In this document: positions 44,344 to 57,850 of the stretch, in pieces | Numbering within the stretch: position 1 is the stretch's first letter | How the letters are laid out: every line of letters begins with the position of its first letter | Assembly: GCA_004802705.1 (NCBI GenBank) | Contig: SGPL01000068.1 | Coordinates: 25,132 to 89,131, forward strand | Reading direction: 5' to 3' | Length of the DNA: 64,000 bases | Source: Bondarzewia mesenterica | Lineage: Eukaryota; Basidiomycota; Agaricomycetes; Russulales; Bondarzewiaceae | The notes under the pieces: model-generated | Databases searched by the model: none | Seen by the model: the letters and a program-made list of their open reading frames with translations, nothing else | What the model was told of the DNA's origin: nothing | Made by a program: the position numbers and the translations under genes

Positions 44344-47300
44344 ATGAACTCCTGGTCTCCTCAGGAAGCAGGACTCCGTGAAATTTTACAAACGATTCAC
44401 CAATCAACCGACTCAGAAAATGTTGCAGTGCAGCAGGACATCACTCATGTAAGCTCATTTCGTCCTCTGCTCAAAAAGTGGACCGCTCATCCCGCATTGA
44501 TGTTCAATCTGACAGAAATTGAACAATTTCACGCGTGCCCCAGACTACATCGCGTATCTTGCCTACATTCTGGCATCATTAACTCAAGAAGAGGATCGCA
44601 TCAGAACGATCGCGGGCTACTTGCTCAAGAATAATGCCCGTCTCGCTCTTCGTTCTTCCACCGACGTGGTAGCATTCGTCAAGGCTGCCATCCTTCAGGC
44701 ATTCCATGACCCAAGTGTCATGATTCGTAATGCGGCAGGACAAGATATTGTCGCGTTTTTGGGCATTTTAGAGCCGAAGCTGTGGCCTGAATGCTTAATG
44801 CAGCTCGTGGGTTTGTTGGACTCGACAGACGGTGCTCAACAAGAGGTGCGTTTCCTAGATTTTCCTTCTCGTTATCTTGGGCAGGCATCAGGCTGGGCAA
44901 CTCAAACGTGAAATCTTATGCGGCGCATCTTGTCAAATTTGTCAATTATCTCTGCGCTTTTCCAATGACCTTTCGACGTCTGGAAGGGTGCAGTTTGGGC
45001 TACTCAGATACAAATATCACGGGGCGCACTCAGATACGTTGATGTTCCATGTCTTCAAGATATCATCCGCGGGCGGCTGCCATTTTTGTAGACGATGCTA
45101 TGGACATCACACTATATTCGACTGCTGACGCCTCCAACGTTCTCTGGCTGCTCGTTTCACAAGCTGTCGCTATTTGTTTTTCGCTTCTATCGATGGTGGC
45201 CTGTTGATTTCGTTGCCAATCAGTCCATATCCTCCAAATTCATCCTAAAAAGTTGGAAACTACCGTGTTCAGCAGCCACGTCGTGACGCTAGCTATCATG
45301 ATTGATCCCGCCTGCTCATCTACCCGCCACAGCCCATGAATACTCCTATCATTTTCGCCATTGTTGTATCTCTATTGTACTAACGTATGATTATCCCTAC
45401 AGGCTGCTTTCAATGTGCTTGAAAAAGCGTGCGAAGATTATCCCCGCAAACTGGACGTCGAAATTAACGGCACATTTCCCCTGAACTTCATGATACCAAA
45501 GTTTCTCGTCCTTACCGAACATCCTAATTCAAAGATTCGTTCGCACGCCGTCGCGTGTCTTTCATACTTTGTGCCCACCGGCGCGCAGGCGCTTTTCGCC
45601 CACATCGACACCTTCATAGCCTGCCTCTTCAAGCGTGCATCGGATGAGGACCCCGCTGTGCGCCGCCACGTATGCCAGGCGCTCGTCTTACTTTTGGCGT
45701 CACGGCCTGAGAAGGTCATGCCCGAGCTTGGAAACGTAGCAGAGTACATGCTCTACTCGACGAAGGACAGAAACGAGAATGTCGCGCTCGAGGCATGCGA
45801 ATTCTGGCTGACCTTCGCTGAGGACCCAGACTTGGTCAGTTTCTTGCATCCGCTCTTACCGAGAGTCGCCCCTGTGCTTTTGGACTGTATGGTTTATAGC
45901 GAGGACGATTTGCTGTGGTTGGAGGGCGATGCCGAGGATGCGTCGGTTCCTGACAAAGAAACCGATATCAAGCCGCGACATTATGGTGGCAAGTTACACG
46001 GACTGGAGCGTGGAGGTTCTGATGACGGAACGAACGGCACAGAATCTGCCAAAAAAGTCGGCGCGTATGGCGAAGAGCAACTCGACGACGAAGATGATGA
46101 TTATGACGATGAGATGGATGATGATGACTTTGCAGACGAGATGTCAACGGAGTGGAACTTGCGCAAGTGCGCCGCCGCGGCTCTTGATGTTCTGGCTGTT
46201 CGCTTCGGCCCAGAGTTGCTGAACGTGCTGTTAGAGCCGTTGAAGGGAAAGCTATGGAATACGGACTGGCTGCTCAGGGAAAGTGCGGTCTTGGCGCTGG
46301 GGGCGGTAGCGGAAGGTAGGCTCTTGGTCTCTACATGAAGTTAATCAAGCTCATTGGCCCGGTGACAGGTTGCATAGAGGCAATCGAGCCCCACCTACCC
46401 ACGCTTGTGCCATACTTGATCAGTACATTAAATGATCCGAAGGTAGGTACCTAGCTCCGCGGTCCCGAGAAGCGAGATCTCATTACGGTATCATATTAGC
46501 CTCTTGTGAGATCTATCACCTGCTGGACGCTCGGGCGGTACGCCAGTTGGTGCGTACATGGGCAGACTGACGATCACAAGAACCAATTCTTCATTCCTAC
46601 AATGGAAGGTGTAAGTTGTAATTTTGGTCTTCTCCGGCAGCGTCTTCGAGTGCTCATCTCACCGCCTTGATTTCTCTGCGCTTAGCTACTCCGCATGGTT
46701 CTGGATACCAATAAGCGTGTCCAGGAAGCTGGTTGCAGTGCGTTTGCCACGCTCGAGGAAGACGCTGGACCCGAGCTCGCACCATACTTAGAACCCGTTC
46801 TGCGCAATCTGGTATTCGCATTCGAGAGATACCAGCACAAGAACATGCTCATCTTGTATGATGCTATCGGGACGTTGGCGGACGCCGTTGGACCTGCGCT
46901 ACAGCATCCTTTGTATGTTGACATCCTAATGCCGCCACTCACTAAGAAGTGGTCGAAATTGAAGGACGATGATGAGGACTTGATCCCACTCTTAGAGGTG
47001 CTTTCATATTGTCATCGTGTCAAAATTACCTGGTACTTACCTGCATATTTTTAGTGTCTTGCGTCCGTCACTATTGCTATGGGACCCGCCTTCCTCCCAT
47101 ATGCTGGCCCGATCTTTGATCGATGCCTCAACATCGCCAGGACGTCTATCATCCAATACCAGACGTACCAGCAGAACCCAGAACTCGATGAGCCGGACAG
47201 AACATTCCTGGTCGTCGCTCTCGATTTGCTCTCCGGTTTGACTCAGGGTCTTGGGATGGACCTGCAACCTTTTATCGAGAACGGCCAACCAAATCTGTTC

Positions 47301-48108
47301 CAGTTGCTCACATTGTGTCTGAAGCACCCACAAGCGCCCGTCAGGCAGTCTGCCTATGCGCTTATCGGCGACCTGGCTATTGCTTGCTTCCCGCTCCTGC
47401 AGCCGCATATGACCGAGGTCATGCAAGACTTGATATTGCAGCTCGATCCCGAGCCAAAGGTTGAATTCATCAGCGCTTGTAATAATGCGGCATGGGCTGT
47501 GGGCGAGATTGCCTTGCGTTGCGGGCGAGGTTGGTTACTGTCTCCTTTACCGTCACCGTCTGTTTCTCCATTAATAATTATCCTCACTTCAGATGATCCT
47601 GTGTTCCAACAATGGGTAAATCCTCTCATCTCTCGGTTGATCCCCATCCTCTTGCACCCAAAGGCGCCTCGCAGTCTGCACGAAAATGCCGCTGTGTCAA
47701 TAGGTCGCATAGGCTTCATGCATCCAGCTCCAGTTGCCCCACTACTTCCTGACTTCGCGCAGGCATGGTGTCAGGCGCTGTACGAGATCCGCGACAATGA
47801 AGAGAAAGATTCGGCGTTCCGTGGCCTGTGTACGCTCGTAAGTGCAAACCCCATGGGAATTGCAAAGGTAATGTTATGTCTATCACTCAATATTGAGTAT
47901 GGCTTTGCTTACATGTCGTGTCGAACAGTCTCTCCTATGGTTCTGCAACGCGATCGTGCGCTGGAACTCCCCTTCCCCCGAGCTCAACGCAATGTTCCAG
48001 GATCTCCTCAATAGCTTCAAAGCTCACGATGCAGCAGGATGGCAGGCTTCGGTGTCAACCTTCCCTCCTGCAATTCAGGAGCGTTTGGCGCAGCGCTATG
48101 GCGTATAG
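44344..48108 (+). CDS. KAP104: transportin / importin beta-2
   Basis: A karyopherin that imports PY-NLS cargoes such as mRNA-binding proteins. HEAT repeats run through the whole protein: [97 protein letters not shown] and [20 protein letters not shown]. The long acidic insertion in the middle ([19 protein letters not shown]) corresponds to the transportin acidic loop that releases cargo on Ran-GTP binding. [56 protein letters not shown] and [20 protein letters not shown] follow. The end is [12 protein letters not shown], stop at 48106-48108. Intron 44846-45402 is 557 nt, unusual here. Other introns are short. Start ATG 44344. Confidence 0.95.
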
Positions 48109-48733
48109 TAATGTTTACTATGTTTTAATTCGTAAAAAGTTACGGTGTGGGAATATTCATGATGAATGTTCATCATTTGTTGTCTGCAATGTCAATTACT
48201 ACCCATCATGTTTCCAGACCTTGTCTTTGTCTTTTCACTACGTTGTTTTGTGCTCATAGCTCACGTCAATCCCACCCACCCCATCACTCTTCGTCTTCTT
48301 ATCCCCGGCGTCTGGATCTTTGCATACTGTACCTCGTCTTGTTCTTCCTTGGTTCCCTCTCCTCATTTGTTATTCTCTAGTAGTTACATACCGTCTTGGC
48401 CTCGTCTTGCATACATACGTACGTACATCGATATTCGATCTCTCATCCATTTGCCACCAGTAGTTACAATTCTCCATCCACCCTCTTTCTCAGTAGCATT
48501 AGGTACGCTTCCCCCAATTCACGTTCGACGTTCAGGTCTATTGGTGACTCCATGTCCAATACGAATGCCGAGTTTTTGGTGACTATGACGCATGTACGGT
48601 TTTATGTAAATAAGCTTAGATCATTTCGTGACCACCGTCCATTCTCGACGACTCTCTTCCTCGACCTTCCGCAACCACTCCACAGAGGTCATTTGTGTGA
48701 CATATCATCTCGTATTGACTTGTAAACTGTACC
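48109..48733. other. intergenic KAP104 / RIM13
   Basis: 3' flank of KAP104, C/T-rich between about 48280 and 48500, and promoter of RIM13. An acgtacgtac run lies near 48415. No gene. Confidence 0.45.
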
Positions 48734-51700
48734 ATGCAAGGACAAGGATCGAGGATCACAACAAAAGATGCAGAGGTACGCAGTTTGCGCTAAGAAATTT
48801 ACAAGTCGATCAAGCTTCCAGATGATCTTCAGTCCTTTTACGCAAGAGCCACGAATTCTGAACTCAACAAAGACCTCGACGCTGCGTTCAGGCTATACAT
48901 CGATGCTGCCAAGGCATTCTTGCATCTTAGTCGCTCGTCCTCCGATGATAAGTCTCGGGCAAAATGGAAGGCTAACGCAGGCAAAGCGTTGGAACGCGCT
49001 GAGAAGATCAAGGCGGTAAAAGATGACTTAACACCCGTGATGAAGGATCCATTTTCTGAAGGCAATAGTTCCTTCAAAATAGCCCTACTCTATTCATTGA
49101 CCAGGTCCCACTGAATATAGATGAACAATTCCTGGTTTTGAAAAAAGGCTCATTCGTCAATGGTCTCCAAGTACCTTTATGGACTGCTCCTCCATCTGTC
49201 TCGGATGAATCAATCACGTTCACGTAGGCGAGCACCGCTCCCAAACTTGACATCACTGACGGCGTTCAAACTAGTCCAGATGGCAGAATTGAACTATCCT
49301 CAGAACAGAAGGAGGTATCCGTTGTCTGGAGAAAGCCTTCCGAAATTTTACAAGATGCGATTGATATTTTCTCTGATCTTGGACCACGTGATATCATGCA
49401 ACGAGTAGTCGCAGATTGCTCTCTCTGTGCTTCAATAGCTGTTTGTCTGAACCACTACCAGAGACATCGTTCGAAGGTGACAGCTTTCATGACCGTCTCT
49501 CCATTATACTCAATCCAGGCCGTTGTTCAGGCGGCTCTGCCATCACTTTCTCCATGTGGATCCAACGATCTTTCTTGTCGATCGAAGACCAGGCGATATA
49601 AACTTCGCGTGCTATTCAATGGCGCGTATAGACGTGTAAGATAGTTTTCGATCCTAGTGCTACTAGGGCATTGATCCATTTCTTCGCGCTTTCAGATCAG
49701 TATGTTCTGCATCTTCAGCTATTTCGGCCATCGATCCCAGTGATGACATATCCCACAGTCATTGATGATCAGCTTCCATTTCATCCTGATGGACCCCTTA
49801 TGTGCATGTCCACAAGGCGTAAACATAATATCTGGCCTTCCCTTGTCGAGAAGGCCGTTAGTAAATTTATACCAATGCTCTGGTATCATGGACTAACTCA
49901 ATTCGAATTTTCCAGTACCTCATGCTAATGGGTGGATACGATTTTCCTGGTTCGTGAGTGACTTAATTATTTTATCTCAGACGCAACCTTCACTGTAACC
50001 GACAAACCAGGAACTCGAGCACGGATATACAGTATGTTCAATCCAACCTTTGTTCTGTTTTCAAGCTCTGATCGCCATGAATAGTGCTCTGACAGGATGG
50101 ATACCAGATCATATTGAAATTAAAAGGTTACTCAGCATCTGATGAAAGGATTTGCAGCTTTTTATAAACGAGTGACTTGACAGCTCGACATTTCAGCGAG
50201 AGCGAACGTGGACAAGGTTACTGCACGGTTTTATTACTGGTAGGTCCCGTCAGAACCGACATTAGAGGTGACTTACCCTATGAAGGACTCTGTGTTTTGA
50301 CTGTCGGCACTGGTGACCAACCGGCTTTCGAATGGGAAAGTGCGGAACTCCTACCAGCTCACAATTATGCCATCATCGGTTTGTTGATCATCAATGGCGG
50401 TATGACCTGATCCAAATCGACTGTCCCACAGATATCATAGAAGATGCGGATGGAGGCCGGTGGCTTGATGTTCTTGAATCACGAGTGCCAAGACCATCTG
50501 TGGTCGCAAGTGGGAACTCTGAAGTATTGTTAGAGCGACTCGCAATTGTGGATGATGATGAAAACCGTAAGTGCTCCATATCCCACGATTCTGCATGGTT
50601 TGGACATTGAAGTGATTCCTATAGAAATTCTGAGAATATCGTGGGACGACGTTTGCACCTTATTTGAAAGCATATACGTGAACTGGGACCCATTCATGTT
50701 TAATCATCAGTTGAACTATCACGGGTTCGTGCACGCAGCATGCTATTTAACTCATATCTAACGGGACGCTGGGCTCGGAAGGACATGGAGAGCATCATAT
50801 CTGTCAGATTCTGACAGAACAGAATGTGAGATCATTTATCGTCTCTAATTTACTCTTTTGTTGATTATATCGACGGAAGCCGCCCATCAAACCATTCGTC
50901 TAACTATCCACCGCCCTTCTGGCAGCGCTGAGTTAAAAGCAGCGTATGACGTGTGGATCCTTCTGACGAGACACAGGACTGATACTCGTCAAGCAAATGA
51001 GTATATATCTTTACAAGCCGACTATGAAGACACGCGTACCGGTGATGCTGGTGGTTTCTCAGGGATTCCGACTACGAAGGTCAGCCGCATGCATGCATAT
51101 TCTTTCTTACTTCAATGACGTATTTACGGATAATGAAGGGTTTTTACACCAACAGTCCGCATGTTCTTGTCCGTCATTTCACTTTGGCCTTTGGCCTTGT
51201 GATGCACGTCTCACCTATCCTGTACAATCAGGTCCGAGAAACAATCTACTCGACACAGCTCTTTGAGTCTGGATGGCTCTCCATCACGGCCTCATATGAA
51301 GGAGACAAAGAGGATACGGGTTTCACCGTCGCTGCATATTCTGAGCTACCCATGCAATGGGAGACATCAGCTCGTAGTCTACCATATGAACAGAAGGTAT
51401 CTCCTTCAACTCTACTTACACAATAGAGTTGTTCTGACCACAAAGTCAACCGCTCTAAGGTAGCAGGAACACTGACGACCAAGACTTCCGGAGGGAACTA
51501 CACCTTGCCGACATACATGGTCAATCCGCAGTATCATCTGACACTATCGCCACCAAATTCCTCGGAGGGCGGCAAGCGGACGAAAGCATATGTTTCCTTC
51601 ATCGCCCAAGCAGCGCGGGATATTCCGTTGAACATCACCGTCATCTGGGCTCGAGGCGAGAGGGTGTTTGAGTGCGTGTCTTTGCTATGCCCATGTTAAT

Positions 51701-52492
51701 GCATTTTTCACTGACAGTATCATGATTAAGTCTGGTGCAACAAGAGGTGGCGGCCAGCTCCGGAGCATACAGTTACGGATATGCGAACGTTGCAAAAGAT
51801 CTTGCTCGTGAGTATCTTGATCTACATCGAAGCTTCATGATGTTAAAGATTCGCCCTAGCTGGAGATTACACCGTTATTCTGTCAACCTTTGAGCCAATG
51901 CATCAAGGTCCTTTCTCCCTCTGCGCGGAGAGTTCCCATCGGATATCCCTAGCGTCAATTCCTCAAGAGGGTGCCGGGATGTTTACAAAGACTATGCGGG
52001 GCGAATGGTAGGTCCGCGTAGATGTGTTTTTAAGCGTGTCCTTTTATATAAATACCCCGAAATCTAGGGCGGGAGAGACTGCCGCAGGGTCCCAAAATTT
52101 CGGTCGTTACATCTCAAATCCTCAGTATGAGTTGAACATCCCAGCTCCAACGCAAATCAGGTACGTCAACATCTATGTATCTCTGTATCTACCGGACTCT
52201 GGAATCCAACATGCCAAATAGGATCAGGCTACAATCTCTCCACAATCGCGTGTCTCCCTCTCTGAACATATCCGTCTTTCCTTCGCCTTGGTCTCTACCA
52301 GTTGGTCGATCGCTTCTGTCATCAGGACCATACTCGGACGCTCTTTCGGGAGTGGTGACTCCGCTAGTGCCGATAAGGGCAGGCAAGTATATTATTGTCC
52401 CATCGACATTTGATGTTGGCGTCGAGGGCAGGTTCAAGTTCGTGGTGTATAGCTCCACCGGGGGTATCAATCTTTCGCAAATTTCCATCTAG
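48734..52492 (+). CDS. RIM13: calpain-like cysteine protease RIM13/PalB
   Basis: The protease of the fungal Rim/Pal alkaline-pH pathway that processes the Rim101/PacC transcription factor on ESCRT platforms. A short first exon (48734-48775, ending ITTKDAE) joins SFYARATNSELNKDLDAAFR, an N-terminal MIT domain that binds ESCRT-III. The catalytic domain shows VLKKGSFVNGLQVPLWTAP, the Cys block VVADCSLCASIAVCLNHYQ, VIDDQLPFHPDGPLMCMST, WPSLVEKA joined to YLMLMGGYDFPGSNSSTD, and the His block DIHALTGWIPDHIE. ILRISWDDVCTLFESIYVNW ends the catalytic half. Two beta-sandwich domains follow (VRHFTLAFGLVMHV, FVVYSSTGGINLSQISI). The order MIT-calpain-C2-like fits PalB/calpain-7. Many small introns; the start ATG 48734 is the one that splices cleanly into the MIT helix. 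Stop at 52492. Confidence 0.92.
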
Positions 52493-52659
52493 ATTCATTG
52501 GCGTGGGTTCTTCCACAGCGTGATGGAATATGTGCTATGGGGCAGAGGGAAAAGTGGGAGCGGTATGACAACTACGGGCTGCTAATAATCTAAGGGTACA
52601 ATAGTCTGCAGTCGAGAAGATCACCGTAATGAGTATAACAGCAAATGACTCGAAACCAT

Positions 52660-52743
52660 CCTTCGATAGCTCAGTTGGAAGAGCGCAAGACTGTAATGGT
52701 AACATTAATCTTGATGTCGCTGGTTCGATCCCGGCTCGAAGGA
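52660..52743 (+). tRNA. tRNA-Tyr (anticodon GTA) with 11-nt intron
   Basis: The acceptor CCTTCGA pairs with TCGAAGG. The D stem is GCTC/GAGC and the anticodon stem CAAGA/TCTTG. The loop CTGTAA is interrupted after position 37 by tggtaacatta, then the final A. The T arm is GCTGG-TTCGATC-CCGGC. The anticodon is GTA, reading tyrosine codons. An intron right after position 37 is the canonical place for eukaryotic tRNA-Tyr. Confidence 0.95.
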
Positions 52744-53060
52744 TTTCCATCCTCACGATCTTTGAAAGCTTTTCATGTGCACACGAAGTATGCGTTTTTG
52801 TTGTTGAGATAAGGTAGTCTTGCCCTTTCGGCTCTTGCGTTCAAAGGATTTGTCACGAGATTAAGGTATTTGTATGCATGCTGGCGATCTGCGTAAACAA
52901 GAAATGCCACATGCCAACGGTACAACAACCGACTGCAAGGAAAACAAGAAAGTAAGGTGAAAACAGGAGGAACTTAGAAACAATTACACGTCTTCTTCAT
53001 GCAGCGCCAGAGCCGTCCAAATAGATTATGAATACAAAACAAGAAGAAAGGCCGTATCCC
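52744..53060. other. intergenic tRNA-Tyr / PKA 3' flank
   Basis: About 320 nt, including a ttttgttgttg tract shortly after the tRNA that could end transcription by RNA polymerase III. Otherwise nothing seen. Confidence 0.4.
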
Positions 53061-54518
53061 TCACGTCGACGCATATTCAAAGTCCGGAAATTCTATTCCA
53101 TAAGCATCCGTCGCTGGCAGGCCGTATCTTGAAGCCGCATCATCTTCTGGGTATCGCTCAAATCTGGGACTGGAAATGAGAACCCACAAATAGAGAAAGA
53201 AGACAGTTTACACACGCGCTGGCATCGCCGTCGCCCGCGACTTTGGGCAGATAGGGCGCCGTGATCTCTCGATTCTTAAGCTTAACCCAGTCCACTTCCC
53301 GGAACCATGGATGGTCGAAGACATCTCCTGCCCCGTGGTGCAGATTTCCGAAGCGTTTCGAGGGGTCGCTCTCGAGGAACTTCAAAATGAGATCCTTGGC
53401 TAGGATATTGATTGCTGGGAATCGGATGATTGACGGACCGCGCTGTATTCGCTGGTAGAGGTTCATGGGCGAGTCGTCGGGTTGGTGAAACGGCGGTAGG
53501 CCCGTCAGCATTTCGAAAATGAGCACGCCGAGGGCATACCAGTCGACAGATTTGTTATACCGACTCTGGTTGATGACCTGTGCGAGGGAGATCAGCGAAT
53601 CAACCGCAACGGAGATGTGCGACAATCACTTCTGGTGCGAGGTAGTCGGGAGTGCCGCACAGCGTCCAGGTAGTATTCGGGCAGTATTTGGCAAAACCGA
53701 AGTCGGCAATTTTTATATGCCCATCGAGGTTGAGCAAAATGTTTTCAGGTTTGAGGTCGCGGTAGACGATATCTAGCGAGTGGAGGTGACGAAGTGCCAA
53801 CGCCACCTCGGCGGCGTAGAACTTGGCAACAGGGTCGGGGAACCTCTGTTGATGACAGGTATGTCAGTTTACAAAAGGCTGCAAGTAGAAAGCTTGTCGA
53901 GCGATTTTATACATACGTTTGATCGGCGCAGCAGAGTAAACAGTTCCCCCCCAGGAACGAAATCCATAACCATGTATAGATTCGTAGAGTCCTGAAAGCT
54001 CCCCCAGAGGTTGACAATGAAGGGATGCTGTACAGAGAGTAACATTCGTTGTTCGTTGTTGGTATGGTCGACCTGCTTCATTCGCACAATCTTTTCTTTA
54101 TTGAGCACTTTGACTGCGTAGAAGCGTAAGTTGTGCTTGCTACGAACTGTGTGGCAACGGTATGCCAGACGACGGGAAACAAGTAGATGTGTACTTCAGT
54201 AAGGAATCACCCGATATTGGAAATCACCGTACCGAGATGCACTCGTCCAAAGCTTCCGGTGCCCAGCGTGCGCTGGAAGTAGAAATCATTCAGGCGGTAG
54301 GATCCTTTTTGCCTCCGCGGGTGCGGAAACAGAGCGATCTCGGCGCGGCGCAGCTCCGCAATACTCTCCGGCCTCTGAAGACTCTCGCTCTCGCTCGTCC
54401 TCTCGGTGGAAATTGAACCTCGCTGATCTGTCGAGGCGAGCGATAGAGTGGTCGGCGTAAGTAGCTGGTTCTGCTTGTGAGCGAGGTAGTTGAGCTTGTC
54501 TGTCATTCGGCGTATCAT
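53061..54518 (-). CDS. pkaC: cAMP-dependent protein kinase catalytic subunit
   Basis: An AGC-family Ser/Thr kinase of the cAMP pathway. The N-terminal extension of about 75 residues is Ser/Thr-rich ([20 protein letters not shown]). The kinase domain: [17 protein letters not shown] (glycine loop), [20 protein letters not shown] (ATP-binding Lys), ERQ-type helix in [53 protein letters not shown] (catalytic loop), [20 protein letters not shown] (DFG and T-loop), [29 protein letters not shown] and [16 protein letters not shown]. The C-terminal tail ends [12 protein letters not shown], with an F-x-x-F-like hydrophobic motif, stop at 53063-53061. The sequence fits PKA better than other AGC kinases ([19 protein letters not shown]). 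The start is ATG 54518; ATG 54506 is an alternative. Confidence 0.93.
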
Positions 54519-55117
54519 AACCGAGACTTTGAAGCGCGTACGGCCACAAAGACCAGGTGGACAGAATCAGCGGGGAATAGAGGGAACTAGTTGGGAAAGG
54601 ACAAGGTTGTTCGATGAGTATGCCATTGTTCTCAACAAACACAGACACGCGGCGGGTTTACCATCTCATCTTATCAAAAATTTCCGTATTAAGAACAATA
54701 TCACTGTGTATTAACGGCGTTTCCGAGGAATTCATTTTGCAACTATAATTCAGGTACTAATGCACCAATGTCTGTCAACCTGAGCCTTGCAGTCCGGACC
54801 GAACGTGTACACTCTGACATGAATGATAATGAATAGCATCGACTGGGTTTGGCTGTATCACACCATTTTTGCAGTGGATATCTGTCATAGCAGCTGTAGA
54901 GTACCAATCAGGCAAAACTGACGCTGCTCACTGCACTAACAGTTAATTTGTCAAGTGACAAACCTACACTTGCAGTGCGGAATGCAAAATAGGAACCTGC
55001 ATATCATGCAATCTGACTGCATCTCGGCTCACGAGAGACATGGTAGCCTTGGACAAGGCGGTATCATTGCGGTTGAGTTCGTGGTAAGTTATCCCGCCTA
55101 ACTACCCAACCTGAATT
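54519..55117. promoter_or_regulatory. PKA upstream region
   Basis: Between the PKA start and the 3' end of the permease gene, both on the minus strand. Minus-strand open frames at 54286-54648 overlap the PKA N-terminus in another frame and are not called. No other feature seen. Confidence 0.4.
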
Positions 55118-57309
55118 TCACATCTTCCTGTGTATCACATACGACTGTGCAACCAAAATTGTAGCCGAAGAAACCGTTGCCACCGCAAATATCCTAAGAT
55201 TCAGGGAGGCAAACTGCGTCCTGCGTACTTGAATCCCTTTCTGTCGTAAGATATCTCTCCATAGCAGCCCGGCAAGTGACGCAGAGAACGTCATGGTGAA
55301 CGCCCCGTAATTTGAACCTAGCGCGATGGCATATATTGACACGTAGCGAGTTAGCGCGGATGGATGAGAGACAGACACCCATTCTTGGAGTGTCCGCGCC
55401 AACAGTATGGTCGTCCCGATATTGGTCCCGCAGATCTATACATTAAGGGGAACTGCGGTGAAATGTCTGGCGGGTGGGTGAGGCCCAAGAGGTTGGACAT
55501 ACATTACACAACGATCCGGATATAACGGCCATGCCAAATGTAGCCCCCACGGGACCTGTATTATTCACCCAAGCTCGCCACCAGCCTGCGAATACCTGCA
55601 CCCAGCCGTGACTTGCGAGGCCTTGGACAAGGATAAACATCAAGAAGGAAAACGGAAGCAAAGATACAGGAAGCCTCTGCGCGACGTGGTGGACGGTAGG
55701 AAAGACTCTCGTGAGAGGTGAGAGAGAAAGCAATGACGAAAATGTCGGCGGCGTAGGCGACCTTGGCGTGGGCTCGACAACAGAGAGTGACCTTTGCTGA
55801 AGCTCAATCGTAACCGACGTGTCGTCAGCATCATTTACGGGCCGAGACATCGCATGCTGTGGAGATTGCTTGTTTGCAATATGCCTTTTCCAGTCGTGCC
55901 AAAGATCCCTACACAGCATGATCAAGGCGGGAGGGACGGTGACCTCCCAAACGGGAACGCCAATCGTGCTCGTCCCGACAAGAACACCTAAGGTCACGAG
56001 CAATAAACCGCTACCGAATACGGCACCAAATTTATCTATCAAGGCTGCGGCTGGGTTATTACTGCCCAAATTGTTATCTGTTGCATCCACGGGAAGATCA
56101 ATTGACCGTGGGATGAGTTCAACTGAGCGAAAGAGGAAAAATGCGAGGAAAGGGTACGTGAAAAGAGCGGCAGCAAGAAAGGGAAGGACAAGTGAGGAGG
56201 TATAGGTGATGAATGAAAGGGAGAAGGCACCAGCCAGAACCAGATTGGTTGGATTGGAGGTTACTAGGACCGATGAAGCTTTGTATAAGAGGATGATTCA
56301 GAGCAGGAAAGCGAAACAAAAACTCAAAGAAGCTTACCCATGTTGGCTGCGGTAAACTGTCCAAAAATCCATGCAGTCGGAGGAGTGATACTTGGAATGT
56401 TACTTATAAATACGGGCTCATGCGAGGCTTAGAATTTCTTACCCCAATATGCGAGTCAAGTACACTAGAAAAACCGTGCCTGACAGGATCACAGGATCCT
56501 ACCAACAGAACTTAGATGAGCAATTGGCAGCCGAACAAGTCACTTACATTGCCGACGACAACCCCACATAGCAGAAAGAAAGCGAAGAGATAAAAATACA
56601 AACGTTGACCTGACGATCCGCCCTTCCTCGCAACCCAAAATGCAAGGAATCGGAAGAGACCAGTCGCGTCAAGAGATATGGAGATATACGCCTGCTAAGG
56701 GTCAGATCTGGTTCTGAAAAAAAAAGGATCTGCGTCCTTGTGTTGCTCACAAGAGAGACAAAAAGAGCCATGATATTGATGGGCTTGACACCATCTGTGC
56801 CTAAAATGCCCCGTCTGATCTCAGTTCGGTCTATCGCTTTTACAGCAAGGAGAAAGAGAACGGCGATGAGTGGGATGGTCAAAAAATTGAACGGAATGGA
56901 TTTAGGACGAGGAGGTCCAGTGCTAGGAGGCAGGATGCGGCATTTTACGAGGACGTTGTGCGCGAGCAGGATGAGGAGTCGGGGTATAGAAATGTGGAAA
57001 GGAAATATTATTGTGATGTCTGTGGTGCGAAAAGTCAGCAAGTGCCAGTGCATATCGGGAATGCCATTCAATGCACGACAGAAGCGGATATGCAATCACA
57101 CGGCCTCGAAAGCGATGGTATCCTAGCATGACACAAGCGGGATAAAGCAGTTGCGGTGAAACTAATTTTCATCCTGGCCGATTCTCCAGCAATGAGGCAT
57201 CTGCACCGAAGCCGAGATCAAACAACAAGGAGAACTCACTGGTGAGAAAGAAGACGACTAGGATCACGATAGATGGCCAGTTGTGAACACCCGCGGCATT
57301 AACACTCAT
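55118..57309 (-). CDS. ArsB/NhaD-type permease (citrate-transporter-like)
   Basis: A multi-pass transporter of the ion transporter superfamily. The first exon encodes MSVNAAGVHNWPSIVILVVF and starts at ATG 57309. Later exons give PFNFLTIPLIAVLFLLAVKA, ILGTDGVKPINIMALFVSL, AYISISLDATGLFRFLAFWV, LFAFFLLCGVVVGNDPVIL, SGTVFLVYLTRILG, the first Asn-Pro signature SSVLVTSNPTNLVLAGAFS, a large central cytosolic loop, and in the second half GATFGMAVISGSLCN followed by ICGTNIGTTILLARTLQ, the second signature. SNPTN and GTNIG are the paired re-entrant loop motifs of ArsB/NhaD/CitM families. The end is LVAQSYVIHRKM at 55118. Arsenite, sodium or anion as substrate cannot be decided from sequence. Divergent from SWR1. 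Confidence 0.85.
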
Positions 57310-57850
57310 CGTGGGCTACCAAAGTGATGTCGACGAACACAACCTGAAGTGCGTCAATCTAATTCTATCTCATATGCGTCACAGAATGGCGTCCAAAGCT
57401 CCAATAAGTACCTGTTTCCAAATCAAAGTGAGATTGTGAAGAAAAGGGAATTTTCAACAAGATACTTGGTACTGTATGTGCGAAGAAACACTGAAGAAAC
57501 TCGCGTTCAACGCATGTCCCAGATCTACGAACAGATGGATGTACGTAATCTCAGGCAACTGCCGAATGACCAATCACAAACAGCGGCAGTCGCGCCTCTA
57601 TTTGGTCGGAACAAATACCCGCACAGAGCAAGACGGAAAATGCCTGTATACATCTTCATCCACAACGACGACGGGCCGTTTTTAAGCAGCTCTTCTTTTC
57701 AAATTTACACTCTCATAACTCGTGGGTCCCTGGAGAGCCAATATTCAGCTCGAACTGTGCGATATCCGTCAAGATCAGGCGGTCGTCATAGACATCGTGA
57801 GCGCTGAGAACTGTGGACGCTAGTGCACCCCCGGAATGTCTTAGGAAGGG
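57310..57850. promoter_or_regulatory. divergent promoter permease / SWR1
   Basis: About 540 nt between start codons. No clear TATA box; a plus-strand open frame at 57349-57807 has no family motif and I do not call it. Confidence 0.4.
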
